Source: Streptomyces aurantiacus (GTDB lineage: Bacteria; Actinomycetota; Actinomycetes; Streptomycetales; Streptomycetaceae). Taken from it: a DNA stretch of 64,000 nt. Shown here piece by piece: positions 54,289 through 63,419 of the stretch. A model generated the notes under the pieces. The model did no database searches, was not told the origin of the DNA, and saw only the letters and a list, made by a program, of their open reading frames with translations. The first letter of the stretch is position 1, and each line of letters begins with the position of its first letter. The DNA lies in contig NZ_CP114283.1 in assembly GCF_027107535.1 (NCBI RefSeq), positions 8,122,001-8,186,000 on the forward strand. The letters run 5' to 3'. The position numbers and the translations under genes are program-made.

Positions 54289-55286
54289 AGCTCGTCCTCC
54301 TCTTGCTTGAGAACGGTTCGCAGGTAGTAGGCCGTCAGGCCGAGCAGGATGAGGATCGTCAGGAACGAGATCGCCGCGCCCATCCCGTAGTGCTGGTTGC
54401 CGGGGCCTTCGACGAACGCGTAGATCGGCAGGGTCTCGGTGAGCCGGTCGGGTCCGCCCATGTTCATCGCGAAGATCTGCGGGAACGCCTTGAAGACCCA
54501 GATGACCTCCAGGAAGGTCGTCGCCCACAGGAACGGCCGCAGGAACGGGAAGGTCACGTGGGTGAAGCTCTTCCACACCCCGGCCCCGTCGATGGAGGCG
54601 GCCTCGTACAGCTCTTTCGGGATGGTGGTCGTGGCGGCGTACAGGTTGATCGCCACGAACGGGATGGACTGCCAGACGATCACCAGGGTGATCACGGAGA
54701 AGGTGGAGAGCTGGGAGCCGAACCAGTTGTAGTCGGCCATCGACGTCCAGCCCGCCTTGGCGAGCAGCCAGTTGACGACGCCGAAGCGCTGGGCGAACAG
54801 CCACTGGTAGACGGTGGTCGCGGCGATCACGGGCATCGCCCAGGCCAGCACCACACCGAGCAGCAGCAGCAACCGCATGCGCTTGCCGAGCCGGGCGAGG
54901 AGCAGGCCGACGAGGGTGCCGAGCACCATGATGAGGACGACGTTCACGGTGGTGAAGACGACCGTGCGCTGGACGACCTTCCAGAAGTCAGCGCTGCCGA
55001 GGACCTCTTTGTAGTTGTCGCCGCCGTTCCACTCGGTGAGGTGCAGGATCAGCTGGCGCGGGTTGAGGTTCTGGAACGACAGCATGCCGTTCTTGACCAG
55101 CGGCCAGCCGAGCAGCACCACGGTGACGAGCAGCGCGGGCACCAGGAGCAGGTAGGGGGCGGACGCACCGCCGCGCCTCCTGGCCGTGGCCGGGTCCGTG
55201 GCGTCGGTGGGCGGGGGTACGTCGGTCTTACGGGCACCGGGCGCCGCGGCCGTGCCTGTGTCCGTGCGTTCGGTCTGCACTGACAT
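54285..55286 (-). CDS. dasB: Chitobiose ABC transporter permease DasB
   Basis: A 333-aa permease (MalF-like). A long cytoplasmic N-terminus (about 1-45, Pro/Thr/Asp-rich) precedes six predicted membrane segments, starting YLLLVPALLVTVVLLG. The EAA loop is PKELYEAASIDGAGVWKSF (about 222-240). Starts MSVQTERTDTG at 55286; ATG 55295 and 55304 are also in frame and one of them may be used, since GGTGGAAGAG lies just upstream. Forms the transmembrane pore with DasC. Confidence 0.95.
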   Translation of the reverse strand: MSVQTERTDTGTAAAPGARKTDVPPPTDATDPATARRRGGASAPYLLLVPALLVTVVLLGWPLVKNGMLSFQNLNPRQLILHLTEWNGGDNYKEVLGSADFWKVVQRTVVFTTVNVVLIMVLGTLVGLLLARLGKRMRLLLLLGVVLAWAMPVIAATTVYQWLFAQRFGVVNWLLAKAGWTSMADYNWFGSQLSTFSVITLVIVWQSIPFVAINLYAATTTIPKELYEAASIDGAGVWKSFTHVTFPFLRPFLWATTFLEVIWVFKAFPQIFAMNMGGPDRLTETLPIYAFVEGPGNQHYGMGAAISFLTILILLGLTAYYLRTVLKQEEDEL

Positions 55287-55337
55287 GCTCGCCATCTCTT
55301 CCACCGTCAGGAGTCACAGGTCGTTCGATGCGCCGGC

Positions 55338-55364
55338 GCCGGGGGCGGGCGGGCCGCCCCCGGC
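55338..55364 (-). terminator. Intra-operon hairpin between dasA and dasB
   Basis: Perfect 11-bp stem (55338-55348 with 55354-55364) with a 5-nt loop in the 84-bp gap after dasA. In sugar-transporter operons such hairpins typically make the binding-protein mRNA more abundant than the permease part. Confidence 0.75.
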
Positions 55365-55370
55365 GGGTGC

Positions 55371-56648
55371 TCAACTGCTCTGCGCGAGCCGCTTGTTGAT
55401 CTCGGACTCGACCTGCTCGGCGGCGTCGGCGGGCGACTTCCCCTTGAGGACCGCGGTCATGTAGGCCTTGATCGGGTTCGGGTCGTTCTCCACGGCGGCC
55501 CACTCGGGGATCAGCGGCGTGGTGCCTCCGCCGGCCGCGGCCGGGGCGGCCGCCTCGGCGGCGCCGTTGCCCGCGAGGTGGGACTGCAGCGACTCCTTGT
55601 TCGGGATGACGCCGTTCTCCTTGGCGAGCGCGCCCTCGAACTTGTCGGACAGGGCCACCTTGAGGAACTCCTTGGCGAGCTCCTGCTTCTTGCTGCCCGC
55701 GGCGACCGCGAAGTTGGAGCCGCCGAGGAAGACGCCCTCCGGCTTGTCGGCCGTCTCACCGGGGATGGTGAAGTAGCCGATGTCCTTCTCGATCTTCTTG
55801 TTGGCGGCGATGGCCGTGCCGGCCTCCCAGCCCATGCCGACGAAGGCGCCCACCTTGCCCTTGGCGAACACCTCGGCCTGCTGCGGGGTCGCCTCGTCCT
55901 TGTCCTTGGGGGCCTTGGAGAAGGACTGGTACTTCTTGTAGATCTCCATGGCCTTGCCGACCTTCGGGTCCGCGAGGTTGGAGACGTACTTGTCGCCGTC
56001 CTTCTTCACCAGGTCGGCGCCCTGGCCGATGGTCAGGCCGTCGAAGAAGTACCAGTTCTGGCCGGGCAGGTAGATCGGCTCGGCGTCGGTCTTCTTGTCG
56101 ATGGCCTTCAGGTCCGCGAAGAACTCCTCGCGGGTCTTCGGGGTGTCCTTGATGCCGGCGTCGGCCCAGACCTTCTTGTTGTAGATGACGACGCGGTTGG
56201 CGAAGTACCACGGAGCCGCGTACTGCTTGCCGTCGAACACCGAGGACGCGTTGAGGGCCTCGGTCCAGTCGGCGCCGATCTCCGCCTTGAGGTCCGTCAG
56301 GTCGGCGAGACCGCCGGTGGCCGCGTAGGCGGGCGTCTGGGTGTTGCCGACCTCCACGACGTCCGGCGGGCTGTCCTCGGAGAGCGCGGTGGTGATCTTC
56401 TGCTGGATGCCGTTCCACTGCTGGGTCTCGAACTTCAGCTTGGCGCCGGTCTTCTTCTCGAAGGCGGCCTTGACGTCCTTGGTCCAGCCGGGCGGCGTGG
56501 AGCCGTCCATGGCCCAGACGGTCAGGGTCTGGCCCTTGAAACCGTCGGCCCCCGTCTTGTCACCACTGTCACCGTCGTCGCCGCCACAGGCCGCGACCGA
56601 CATCAACATGCCCGCGACACCGACGGCCGCGATGAGCTTGCGCTTCAC
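55371..56648 (-). CDS. dasA: Chitobiose-binding lipoprotein DasA
   Basis: A 425-aa extracellular sugar-binding lipoprotein of ABC family 1. Signal peptide about 1-20 with lipobox SVAAC (Cys21) and a GGDDGDSGDKTG tether. The mature domain has AMDGSTPPGWTKDVKAAFEK, the binding-cleft segment PDVVEVGNTQTPAYAATGGL, and KVGAFVGMGWEAG, typical of sugar SBPs. DasA binds chitobiose and chitotriose in S. coelicolor. GTG at 56648 (VKRKLIAAVG) follows GAGGAGGATGAC. Expression is under DasR via dre sites in the 420-bp divergent region. Confidence 0.96.
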   Translation of the reverse strand: MKRKLIAAVGVAGMLMSVAACGGDDGDSGDKTGADGFKGQTLTVWAMDGSTPPGWTKDVKAAFEKKTGAKLKFETQQWNGIQQKITTALSEDSPPDVVEVGNTQTPAYAATGGLADLTDLKAEIGADWTEALNASSVFDGKQYAAPWYFANRVVIYNKKVWADAGIKDTPKTREEFFADLKAIDKKTDAEPIYLPGQNWYFFDGLTIGQGADLVKKDGDKYVSNLADPKVGKAMEIYKKYQSFSKAPKDKDEATPQQAEVFAKGKVGAFVGMGWEAGTAIAANKKIEKDIGYFTIPGETADKPEGVFLGGSNFAVAAGSKKQELAKEFLKVALSDKFEGALAKENGVIPNKESLQSHLAGNGAAEAAAPAAAGGGTTPLIPEWAAVENDPNPIKAYMTAVLKGKSPADAAEQVESEINKRLAQSS

Positions 56649-56735
56649 GTCATCCTCCTCAGGGATGCCAGCAACCCCCCTGCCCACCGCGTGACTTACG
56701 ACGAGTACTGCCCGTGGGGCTGGGACCTGGTCCTC

Positions 56736-56775
56736 AATGGTTTAGACCAGTACGGGGAGCTTGGCCTAGACCTAG
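56736..56775. promoter_or_regulatory. Two DasR-binding sites (dre) upstream of dasA
   Basis: Site 1, AATGGTTTAGACCAGT at 56736-56751, matches the dre consensus at 14 of 16 positions. Site 2 at 56760-56775 is weaker, with the core TTGGCCTAGACC. They lie about 90-125 bp upstream of the dasA start. Confidence 0.9.
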
Positions 56776-57831
<1,056 letters not shown>

Positions 57832-58035
57832 GTCCGCAGGGAGTGTGCGGGCGGCTGTGCGCGGACCGCCGGGAGGCGGATCCGCGGCAGGGCATCCGCC
57901 GTGGTCCGGCATCCGATCCGGCGGCGGAAGGGTACGCGATCTCCGGTGTGCGGACGGGGGGTTCCATAAAGCAAAGCCGTCCCTTAGATTTCCTGCGCGT
58001 CGCACAGGTGATCAGTGAGGGGACGGAGCCGTCAT

Positions 58036-58317
58036 ATGCCGGACACACCGGACGCGCCGAGAGCGCCCGAAGAGAAACCGCCGGTGGTGACACCGGTCCG
58101 TGTGGTGATCGCCCTCTGTCTGATCGCGCCGTTCGTGGCGATGCTCTGGGTGGGGTCGTACGCGAAGGTCGACCCGGCCTTCATCGGCATCCCGTTCTTC
58201 TACTGGTACCAGATGCTGTGGGTGTTCGTCTCGACCGCGCTCACCATGGTCGCGTACGCGCTGTGGAACCGTGACCAGCGCGCCCGCAAGTCCCGGAAGG
58301 AGGGCGCGTCCGCATGA
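58036..58317 (+). CDS. DUF3311 small membrane protein, partner of MctP-type permease
   Basis: 93 aa with two membrane segments (VVIALCLIAPFVAMLWVG and WYQMLWVFVSTALTMVAYAL), the DUF3311 pattern. Such proteins are encoded just upstream of sodium:solute symporters of the MctP type and may be small subunits (inference). ATG 58036. Overlaps the permease start by 4 bp (ATGA). Confidence 0.9.
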   Translation: MPDTPDAPRAPEEKPPVVTPVRVVIALCLIAPFVAMLWVGSYAKVDPAFIGIPFFYWYQMLWVFVSTALTMVAYALWNRDQRARKSRKEGASA

Positions 58318-59939
58318 ACGACGGCGTGAACGGCGTGGCACTCGCCGTCTTCATCTTCTTCTTCCTGGCCGTCACGGTCATGGGCTTCCTCGCGTCGCGC
58401 TGGCGCCGGGCCGAGACCGACAGCCTCGACGAATGGGGCCTGGGCGGACGGTCGTTCGGCACCTGGGTCACGTGGTTCCTGCTCGGCGGCGACCTCTACA
58501 CGGCATACACCTTCGTGGCGGTCCCGGCGGCGATCTACGCGGCGGGCGCGGCCGGCTTCTTCGCCGTCCCCTACACGATCCTGGTGTACCCGCTCATCTT
58601 CACGTTCCTGCCCCGCCTGTGGTCGGTCTCGCACAAGCACGGGTACGTGACGACGTCGGACTTCGTACGCGGGCGCTTCGGCTCGAAGGGGCTGTCGCTC
58701 GCGGTGGCGGTGACCGGCATCCTCGCGACGATGCCGTACATCGCGCTCCAACTGGTCGGCATCCAGGCCGTCCTGGACGTGATGGGCGTCGGCGGCGGGG
58801 AGGACACCAACTGGTTCATCAAGGACCTGCCGCTGCTCATCGCCTTCGGCGTGCTGGCCGCGTACACGTACTCGTCCGGCCTGCGCGCACCGGCCCTGAT
58901 CGCGTTCGTCAAGGACACGCTGATCTACATAGTCATCGCGGTCGCGATCATCTACATCCCGATCAAGCTGGGCGGCTTCGACGAGATCTTCGCCAAGGCG
59001 GGCGAGGCCTACAGCCAGACCAACCCGGCGACGGGCGCGCCCCGTGGCGCCCTGACCCCGAGCGAGGCCGGCCAGTGGACGTACGCGACGCTGGCCCTGG
59101 GCTCGGCGCTGGCGCTGTTCATGTACCCGCACTCGATCACGGCGACGCTGTCCAGCCGCAGCCGTGAGGTGATCCGGCGCAACACCACGATCCTGCCGCT
59201 GTACTCGCTGATGCTGGGGCTGCTCGCGCTGCTCGGGTTCATGGCGATCGCGGCCGGGATCAAGGTGCAGAACGGGCAGTTGGCGATCCCGCAGCTCTTC
59301 GAGACGATGTTCCCGGCCTGGTTCGCGGGCGTGGCGTTCGCGGCGATCGGTATCGGCGCGCTCGTACCGGCGGCGATCATGTCCATCGCGGCGGCGAACC
59401 TCTTCACCCGCAACATCTACAAGGACTTCATCAAGCCCGACGCGACACCCGCCCAGGAGACCAAGGTCTCCAAGCTGGTCTCGCTGCTGGTGAAGGTGGG
59501 CGCGCTGGCCTTCGTCCTCACCATGGACAAGACCGTGGCGATCAACTTCCAGCTGCTGGGCGGGATCTGGATCCTGCAGACCTTCCCGGCGCTGGTCGGC
59601 GGTCTGTTCACCCGGTGGTTCCACCGGTGGGCGCTGCTCGCGGGCTGGGCGGTCGGCATGCTGTACGGCACGGTCGCGGCGTACGGGGTGGCCTCGCCGA
59701 CCCAGAAGCACTTCGGTGGTTCGGCCAAGGAGATCCCCGGGATCGGCGAGATCGGGTACATCGGCCTGACGGCGTTCGTCCTGAACGTGGTCGTGACGGT
59801 CGTCCTGACCTTCGCGCTGAGGGCCTTCAAGGCCCCCGACGGCATCGACGAGACGTCGCCGGAGGACTACACGGCGGACGCCGGCGACAAGGGCGTCCAG
59901 GTGGAGCTGCCGCCGGCCACGGCCGGGGCGGGGCACTAG
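58314..59939 (+). CDS. MctP-type sodium:solute (monocarboxylate) symporter
   Basis: A 541-aa sodium:solute symporter of the SSSF family with about 13 predicted membrane segments. DEWGLGGRSFGTWVTWFLLGGD is the family N-terminal signature, and GIGALVPAAIMSIAAANLFTRNI the conserved SSS motif (about residues 346-368). The closest named relatives take up pyruvate, lactate and other monocarboxylates (MctP, known). Translationally coupled to the DUF3311 protein. Its substrate here is unproven. Confidence 0.92.
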   Translation: MNDGVNGVALAVFIFFFLAVTVMGFLASRWRRAETDSLDEWGLGGRSFGTWVTWFLLGGDLYTAYTFVAVPAAIYAAGAAGFFAVPYTILVYPLIFTFLPRLWSVSHKHGYVTTSDFVRGRFGSKGLSLAVAVTGILATMPYIALQLVGIQAVLDVMGVGGGEDTNWFIKDLPLLIAFGVLAAYTYSSGLRAPALIAFVKDTLIYIVIAVAIIYIPIKLGGFDEIFAKAGEAYSQTNPATGAPRGALTPSEAGQWTYATLALGSALALFMYPHSITATLSSRSREVIRRNTTILPLYSLMLGLLALLGFMAIAAGIKVQNGQLAIPQLFETMFPAWFAGVAFAAIGIGALVPAAIMSIAAANLFTRNIYKDFIKPDATPAQETKVSKLVSLLVKVGALAFVLTMDKTVAINFQLLGGIWILQTFPALVGGLFTRWFHRWALLAGWAVGMLYGTVAAYGVASPTQKHFGGSAKEIPGIGEIGYIGLTAFVLNVVVTVVLTFALRAFKAPDGIDETSPEDYTADAGDKGVQVELPPATAGAGH

Positions 59940-59960
59940 GCCCTGTCGGCCTGGCCCGAG

Positions 59961-59994
59961 GGGCGGCCGGGGGCGTTCTCGCCCCCGGCCGCCC
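59961..59994 (+). terminator. Terminator of the symporter operon
   Basis: Perfect 15-bp stem (59961-59975 with 59980-59994) around a TTCT tetraloop, 22 bp after the stop codon. Confidence 0.9.
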
Positions 59995-60109
59995 CTGCCC
60001 GTCTTCTCCTCCGGGCCCAGGGCCCGCCCCCCGCTCCCCCGCTCCCCGGAAGCCGGAGGAGCGGAAAATCCGGGAGCCGCCGTCGCCCTCCTCGGGCACA
60101 CTGCGGGGC

Positions 60110-60649
60110 ATGGACATCGCGATCAGGCGGGCGGAGCCCGGGGAGTACACGGCGCTGGGAGAGATCACCGCGCAGGCCTATCTCGGGGACGGGCTGCTCG
60201 ACTTCGGGGAGAGCGACGAGTATCTCGGCGAGCTGCGGAACGTCGCGAAGCGCGCCGCCGCGGCCGACGTGCTGGTGGCCGTGGAGAGCGCCGGGACCTC
60301 CAAGTCCTCCAAGTCCTCCGGGGGCAGGGTCCTCGGCGGGGTGACCTTCGTGCCGTCCGGCGGACTCATGGCCGAGATCTCGCGCGAGGGCGAGGCCGAG
60401 ATACGGATGCTGGCGGTCTCGAAAGAGGCCCGAGGACGGGGCGTGGGCACCTCCCTCGTCCGCGCGTGCATCGACCGCGCCCGGACCACGGAGGGCTGTT
60501 GGGGCATCGTGCTGTCCACCCAGCGCACCATGCACAGCGCCCACCGCATCTACGAGCGCCTCGGCTTCACCCGCGCCCCCGGCCGCGACTGGAACCCCGT
60601 CCCGCAGCTGGACGACATCATGCTCCTCAGCTACGAGTTGACGCTCTGA
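60110..60649 (+). CDS. GNAT-family N-acetyltransferase
   Basis: A 179-aa acetyltransferase. MDIAIRRAEPGEYTALGEIT is a standard GNAT start; motif A is EIRMLAVSKEARGRGVGTSL (about 104-123) with the GRGVG acetyl-CoA loop; HSAHRIYERLGFTRAPG is motif B. An internal SKSSKSSGG stretch (about 65-73) is a small low-complexity insertion. The substrate is unknown. Located just before the nrd control region. Confidence 0.87.
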   Translation: MDIAIRRAEPGEYTALGEITAQAYLGDGLLDFGESDEYLGELRNVAKRAAAADVLVAVESAGTSKSSKSSGGRVLGGVTFVPSGGLMAEISREGEAEIRMLAVSKEARGRGVGTSLVRACIDRARTTEGCWGIVLSTQRTMHSAHRIYERLGFTRAPGRDWNPVPQLDDIMLLSYELTL

Positions 60650-60681
60650 CACACTCCGCTGCACCCTCCGGAGCCGCCACG

Positions 60682-60728
60682 ACACAACATGTGGGGGTGC
60701 TTCCGGAGCCCGGCACAAGATGTATGCT
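60682..60728 (+). promoter_or_regulatory. NrdR boxes and promoter of nrdAB
   Basis: Two related 16-bp boxes, ACACAACATGTGGGGG (60682-60697) and GCACAAGATGTATGCT (60713-60728), separated by 15 bp (31 bp centre to centre, about three helical turns), the known NrdR pair geometry. The second overlaps a -10-like TATGCT at 60723. NrdR represses ribonucleotide reductase genes when dATP is abundant. Confidence 0.8.
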
Positions 60729-60734
60729 CATGCT

Positions 60735-60850
60735 CGCTGTCGCCGCAGGGGAATCCGGTGTGAATCCGGAACTGTCCCGCAACGGTGTACTTGTACGCGT
60801 ATGCCCGCATGCCGTCGTACAGGAGTCAGTCCGAGGACCTGCCGACAGCG
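60735..60850 (+). ncRNA. Cobalamin (B12) riboswitch of nrdAB
   Basis: The core includes GGGGAATCCGGTGTGAATCC, then GGAACTGTCCCGCAACGGTG, and the B12 box AGTCAGTCCGAGGACCTGCC. The first stem is closed by CGCTGTCG (60735-60742) pairing with CGACAGCG (60843-60850). The predicted transcription start (from the -10 at 60723) coincides with the first base of the stem. A downstream GGCCCGG/CCGGGCC hairpin (60865-60889) may be the expression platform. Control of nrdAB by B12 is known in Streptomyces that also own a B12-dependent reductase. Confidence 0.93.
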
Positions 60851-60998
60851 CGCCCAGGCCGTCCGGCCCGGGTGCATGACGTCCGGGCCTCGCGGAGTGG
60901 GCCGGTGGACGCGGGGTACCGCTGCGCGGAGCCGATACCCCCGTGTGCCCCGAACCCCTCTCCCCGCAGGCCCCGTGCCGAGCGAGGGAGAGCCCCAC

Positions 60999-63419
60999 GT
61001 GACCATCGCGCCAGCCGATCCGGTTTCAGCGGAAGCGACACAGGACCAGCAGGACAGGGCCGCGGCCGACGGACCGGGAACCGCGTTGCTGCGGACCCTG
61101 ACCGCCTTCACCGCCGACCTCCCCGGCGCCGACCCCGGCAGGGTCGCCGCGGCGGCCCTGCGCGGCCGGTCCGCCGTCGCGGACGAGCCGGAGCTGCGCG
61201 AGCTCGCCACGGAGGCGGCCGCGGGTCTCATCTCCGAGGACCCGGTGTACTCGAAGCTGGCCGCACGCCTGCTGACGGTCGGCATCACCGCGGAGGCCGC
61301 CTCGCAGGGCGTGCGCTCCTTCTCCGAGTCGGTCGCCGTCGGCCACCGCGAGGGCCTGATCGCCGACCGCACGGCCGAGTTCGTCCGCGTCCACGCGGCC
61401 CGTCTCGACGCGCTGATCGACGCCTCTTCCGCCGAGGGCGCCGACGACCGCTTCGGCTACTTCGGCCTGCGCACCCTCCACAGCCGGTACCTGCTACGGC
61501 ACCCGATCACCCGGTCCGTCATCGAGACGCCCCAGCACTTCATGCTGCGGGTGGCGAGCGGTCTCGCCGAGGACGCCACGAGCCGCTCGGTGGACGAGGT
61601 CGCGGCGCTGTACGCCCTCATGAGCCGCCTCGACTACCTGCCCTCCTCCCCCACCCTCTTCAACTCCGGTACGCGGCACCCGCAGATGTCGTCCTGCTAC
61701 CTCCTCGACTCCCCGCTGGACGAGCTGGACTCCATCTACGACCGCTACCACCAGGTGGCCCGCCTCTCGAAGCACGCGGGCGGCATCGGCCTCTCGTACT
61801 CCCGGGTCCGCTCCCGCGGTTCACTGATCCGCGGCACGAACGGGCACTCGAACGGCATCGTCCCGTTCCTGAAGACGCTCGACGCCTCGGTGGCCGCCGT
61901 GAACCAGGGTGGCCGGCGCAAGGGCGCGGCCGCGGTCTACCTGGAGACCTGGCACTCCGACATCGAGGAGTTCCTGGAGCTGCGCGACAACACCGGTGAG
62001 GACGCCCGGCGCACGCACAACCTGAACCTCGCGCACTGGATCCCGGACGAGTTCATGCGCCGGGTGAACGAGGACCGCGTCTGGTCGCTGTTCTCGCCCT
62101 CGGACGTGCCCGAGCTGGTCGACCTGTGGGGCGAGGAGTTCGACGCCGCGTACCGCAAGGCCGAGGAGCAGGGTCTCGCCAAGAAGACCATTCCGGCCCG
62201 CGATCTGTACGGCCGCATGATGCGCACCCTCGCCCAGACCGGCAACGGCTGGATGACCTTCAAGGACGCCGCCAACCGCACGGCCAACCAGACGGCGCTG
62301 CCCGGCCACACGGTCCACTCCTCGAACCTGTGCACCGAGATCCTGGAGGTGACGGACGACGGGGAGACCGCGGTCTGCAACCTCGGGTCGGTGAACCTGG
62401 GCGCCTTCGTCGACGCGGACGCGCGGGACATCGACTGGGAGCGGCTGGACGCGACCGTCCGTACCGCCGTCACCTTCCTCGACCGGGTCGTCGACATCAA
62501 CTTCTACCCGACCGAGCAGGCGGGCCGTTCCAACACGAAGTGGCGTCCGGTGGGCCTGGGCGCGATGGGTCTGCAGGACGTCTTCTTCAAGCTGCGGCTG
62601 CCCTTCGACTCCCCGCAGGCGCGCGCGCTCTCCACCCGGATCGCCGAGCGGATCATGCTCGCCGCGTACGAGGCGTCCGCGGACCTCGCCGAGCGCAACG
62701 GCCCGTTGCCCGCCTGGGAGAAGACCCGTACGGCCCGGGGGGTGCTGCACCCGGACCACTTCGACGTGGAGCTGAACTGGCCGGAGCGCTGGTCGGCGCT
62801 GCGGGAGCGGATCGCCTCGGTGGGCCTGCGCAACTCGCTGCTCCTCGCGATCGCCCCCACCGCGACCATCGCGTCCATCGCCGGTGTCTACGAGTGCATC
62901 GAGCCGCAGGTCTCCAACCTGTTCAAGCGCGAGACCCTGTCCGGCGAGTTCCTCCAGGTCAACTCCTACCTGGTGGCCGAGCTGAAGGAGCTCGGCGTGT
63001 GGGACGCGCAGACCAGGGAGGCGCTGCGTGAGTCGAACGGCTCGGTGCAGGGCTTCACCTGGGTCCCGCAGGACGTGCGCGACCTGTACCGCACGGCGTG
63101 GGAGATCCCGCAGCGCGCTCTGATCGACATGGCCGCCGCCCGGACGCCGTTCCTGGACCAGGCCCAGTCGCTGAACCTGTTCCTGGAGACGCCGACCATC
63201 GGCAAGCTCTCCTCGATGTACGCGTACGCCTGGAAGTCGGGTCTGAAGACGACGTACTACCTGCGCTCGCGCCCGGCCACCCGCATCGCCCGCGCCGCCC
63301 AGGCCCAGACCCGGACCGAGGCGCGGCCCGAGAAGACCATTCCCGTACAGCAGGCCGCCGACCCCGACGCCGTCGCCTGCTCCCTTGAGAACCCCGAGTC
63401 CTGCGAGGCCTGCCAGTAA
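60999..63419 (+). CDS. nrdA: Class Ia ribonucleotide reductase, alpha subunit NrdA
   Basis: An 806-aa catalytic subunit that reduces ribonucleoside diphosphates for DNA synthesis. The N-terminal ~130 residues are helical, without a clear ATP cone. Active-site residues: Cys near 232 in SSCYLLDSP, the NLCTEI Asn-Cys-Glu set near 443-447, Cys near 460 in AVCNLGSVN, and the C-terminal swinging pair CEAC (802, 805). The GTG at 60999 starts MTIAPADPVSAEATQ and follows a GAGGGAGAG site; an open frame extending back to 60720 runs through the riboswitch and is not coding. The stop overlaps the nrdB ATG by one base. Confidence 0.96.
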   Translation: MTIAPADPVSAEATQDQQDRAAADGPGTALLRTLTAFTADLPGADPGRVAAAALRGRSAVADEPELRELATEAAAGLISEDPVYSKLAARLLTVGITAEAASQGVRSFSESVAVGHREGLIADRTAEFVRVHAARLDALIDASSAEGADDRFGYFGLRTLHSRYLLRHPITRSVIETPQHFMLRVASGLAEDATSRSVDEVAALYALMSRLDYLPSSPTLFNSGTRHPQMSSCYLLDSPLDELDSIYDRYHQVARLSKHAGGIGLSYSRVRSRGSLIRGTNGHSNGIVPFLKTLDASVAAVNQGGRRKGAAAVYLETWHSDIEEFLELRDNTGEDARRTHNLNLAHWIPDEFMRRVNEDRVWSLFSPSDVPELVDLWGEEFDAAYRKAEEQGLAKKTIPARDLYGRMMRTLAQTGNGWMTFKDAANRTANQTALPGHTVHSSNLCTEILEVTDDGETAVCNLGSVNLGAFVDADARDIDWERLDATVRTAVTFLDRVVDINFYPTEQAGRSNTKWRPVGLGAMGLQDVFFKLRLPFDSPQARALSTRIAERIMLAAYEASADLAERNGPLPAWEKTRTARGVLHPDHFDVELNWPERWSALRERIASVGLRNSLLLAIAPTATIASIAGVYECIEPQVSNLFKRETLSGEFLQVNSYLVAELKELGVWDAQTREALRESNGSVQGFTWVPQDVRDLYRTAWEIPQRALIDMAAARTPFLDQAQSLNLFLETPTIGKLSSMYAYAWKSGLKTTYYLRSRPATRIARAAQAQTRTEARPEKTIPVQQAADPDAVACSLENPESCEACQ

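Noticed and set aside
58200..60101. A 633-codon minus-strand open frame across the symporter
   Set aside because: Shadow of the MctP-type symporter; Arg-rich with no recognisable domain or ribosome binding site.
60720..60998. Upstream extension of the nrdA frame to 60720
   Set aside because: This stretch is the cobalamin riboswitch and leader; the conserved protein begins at GTG 60999 with a good ribosome binding site.
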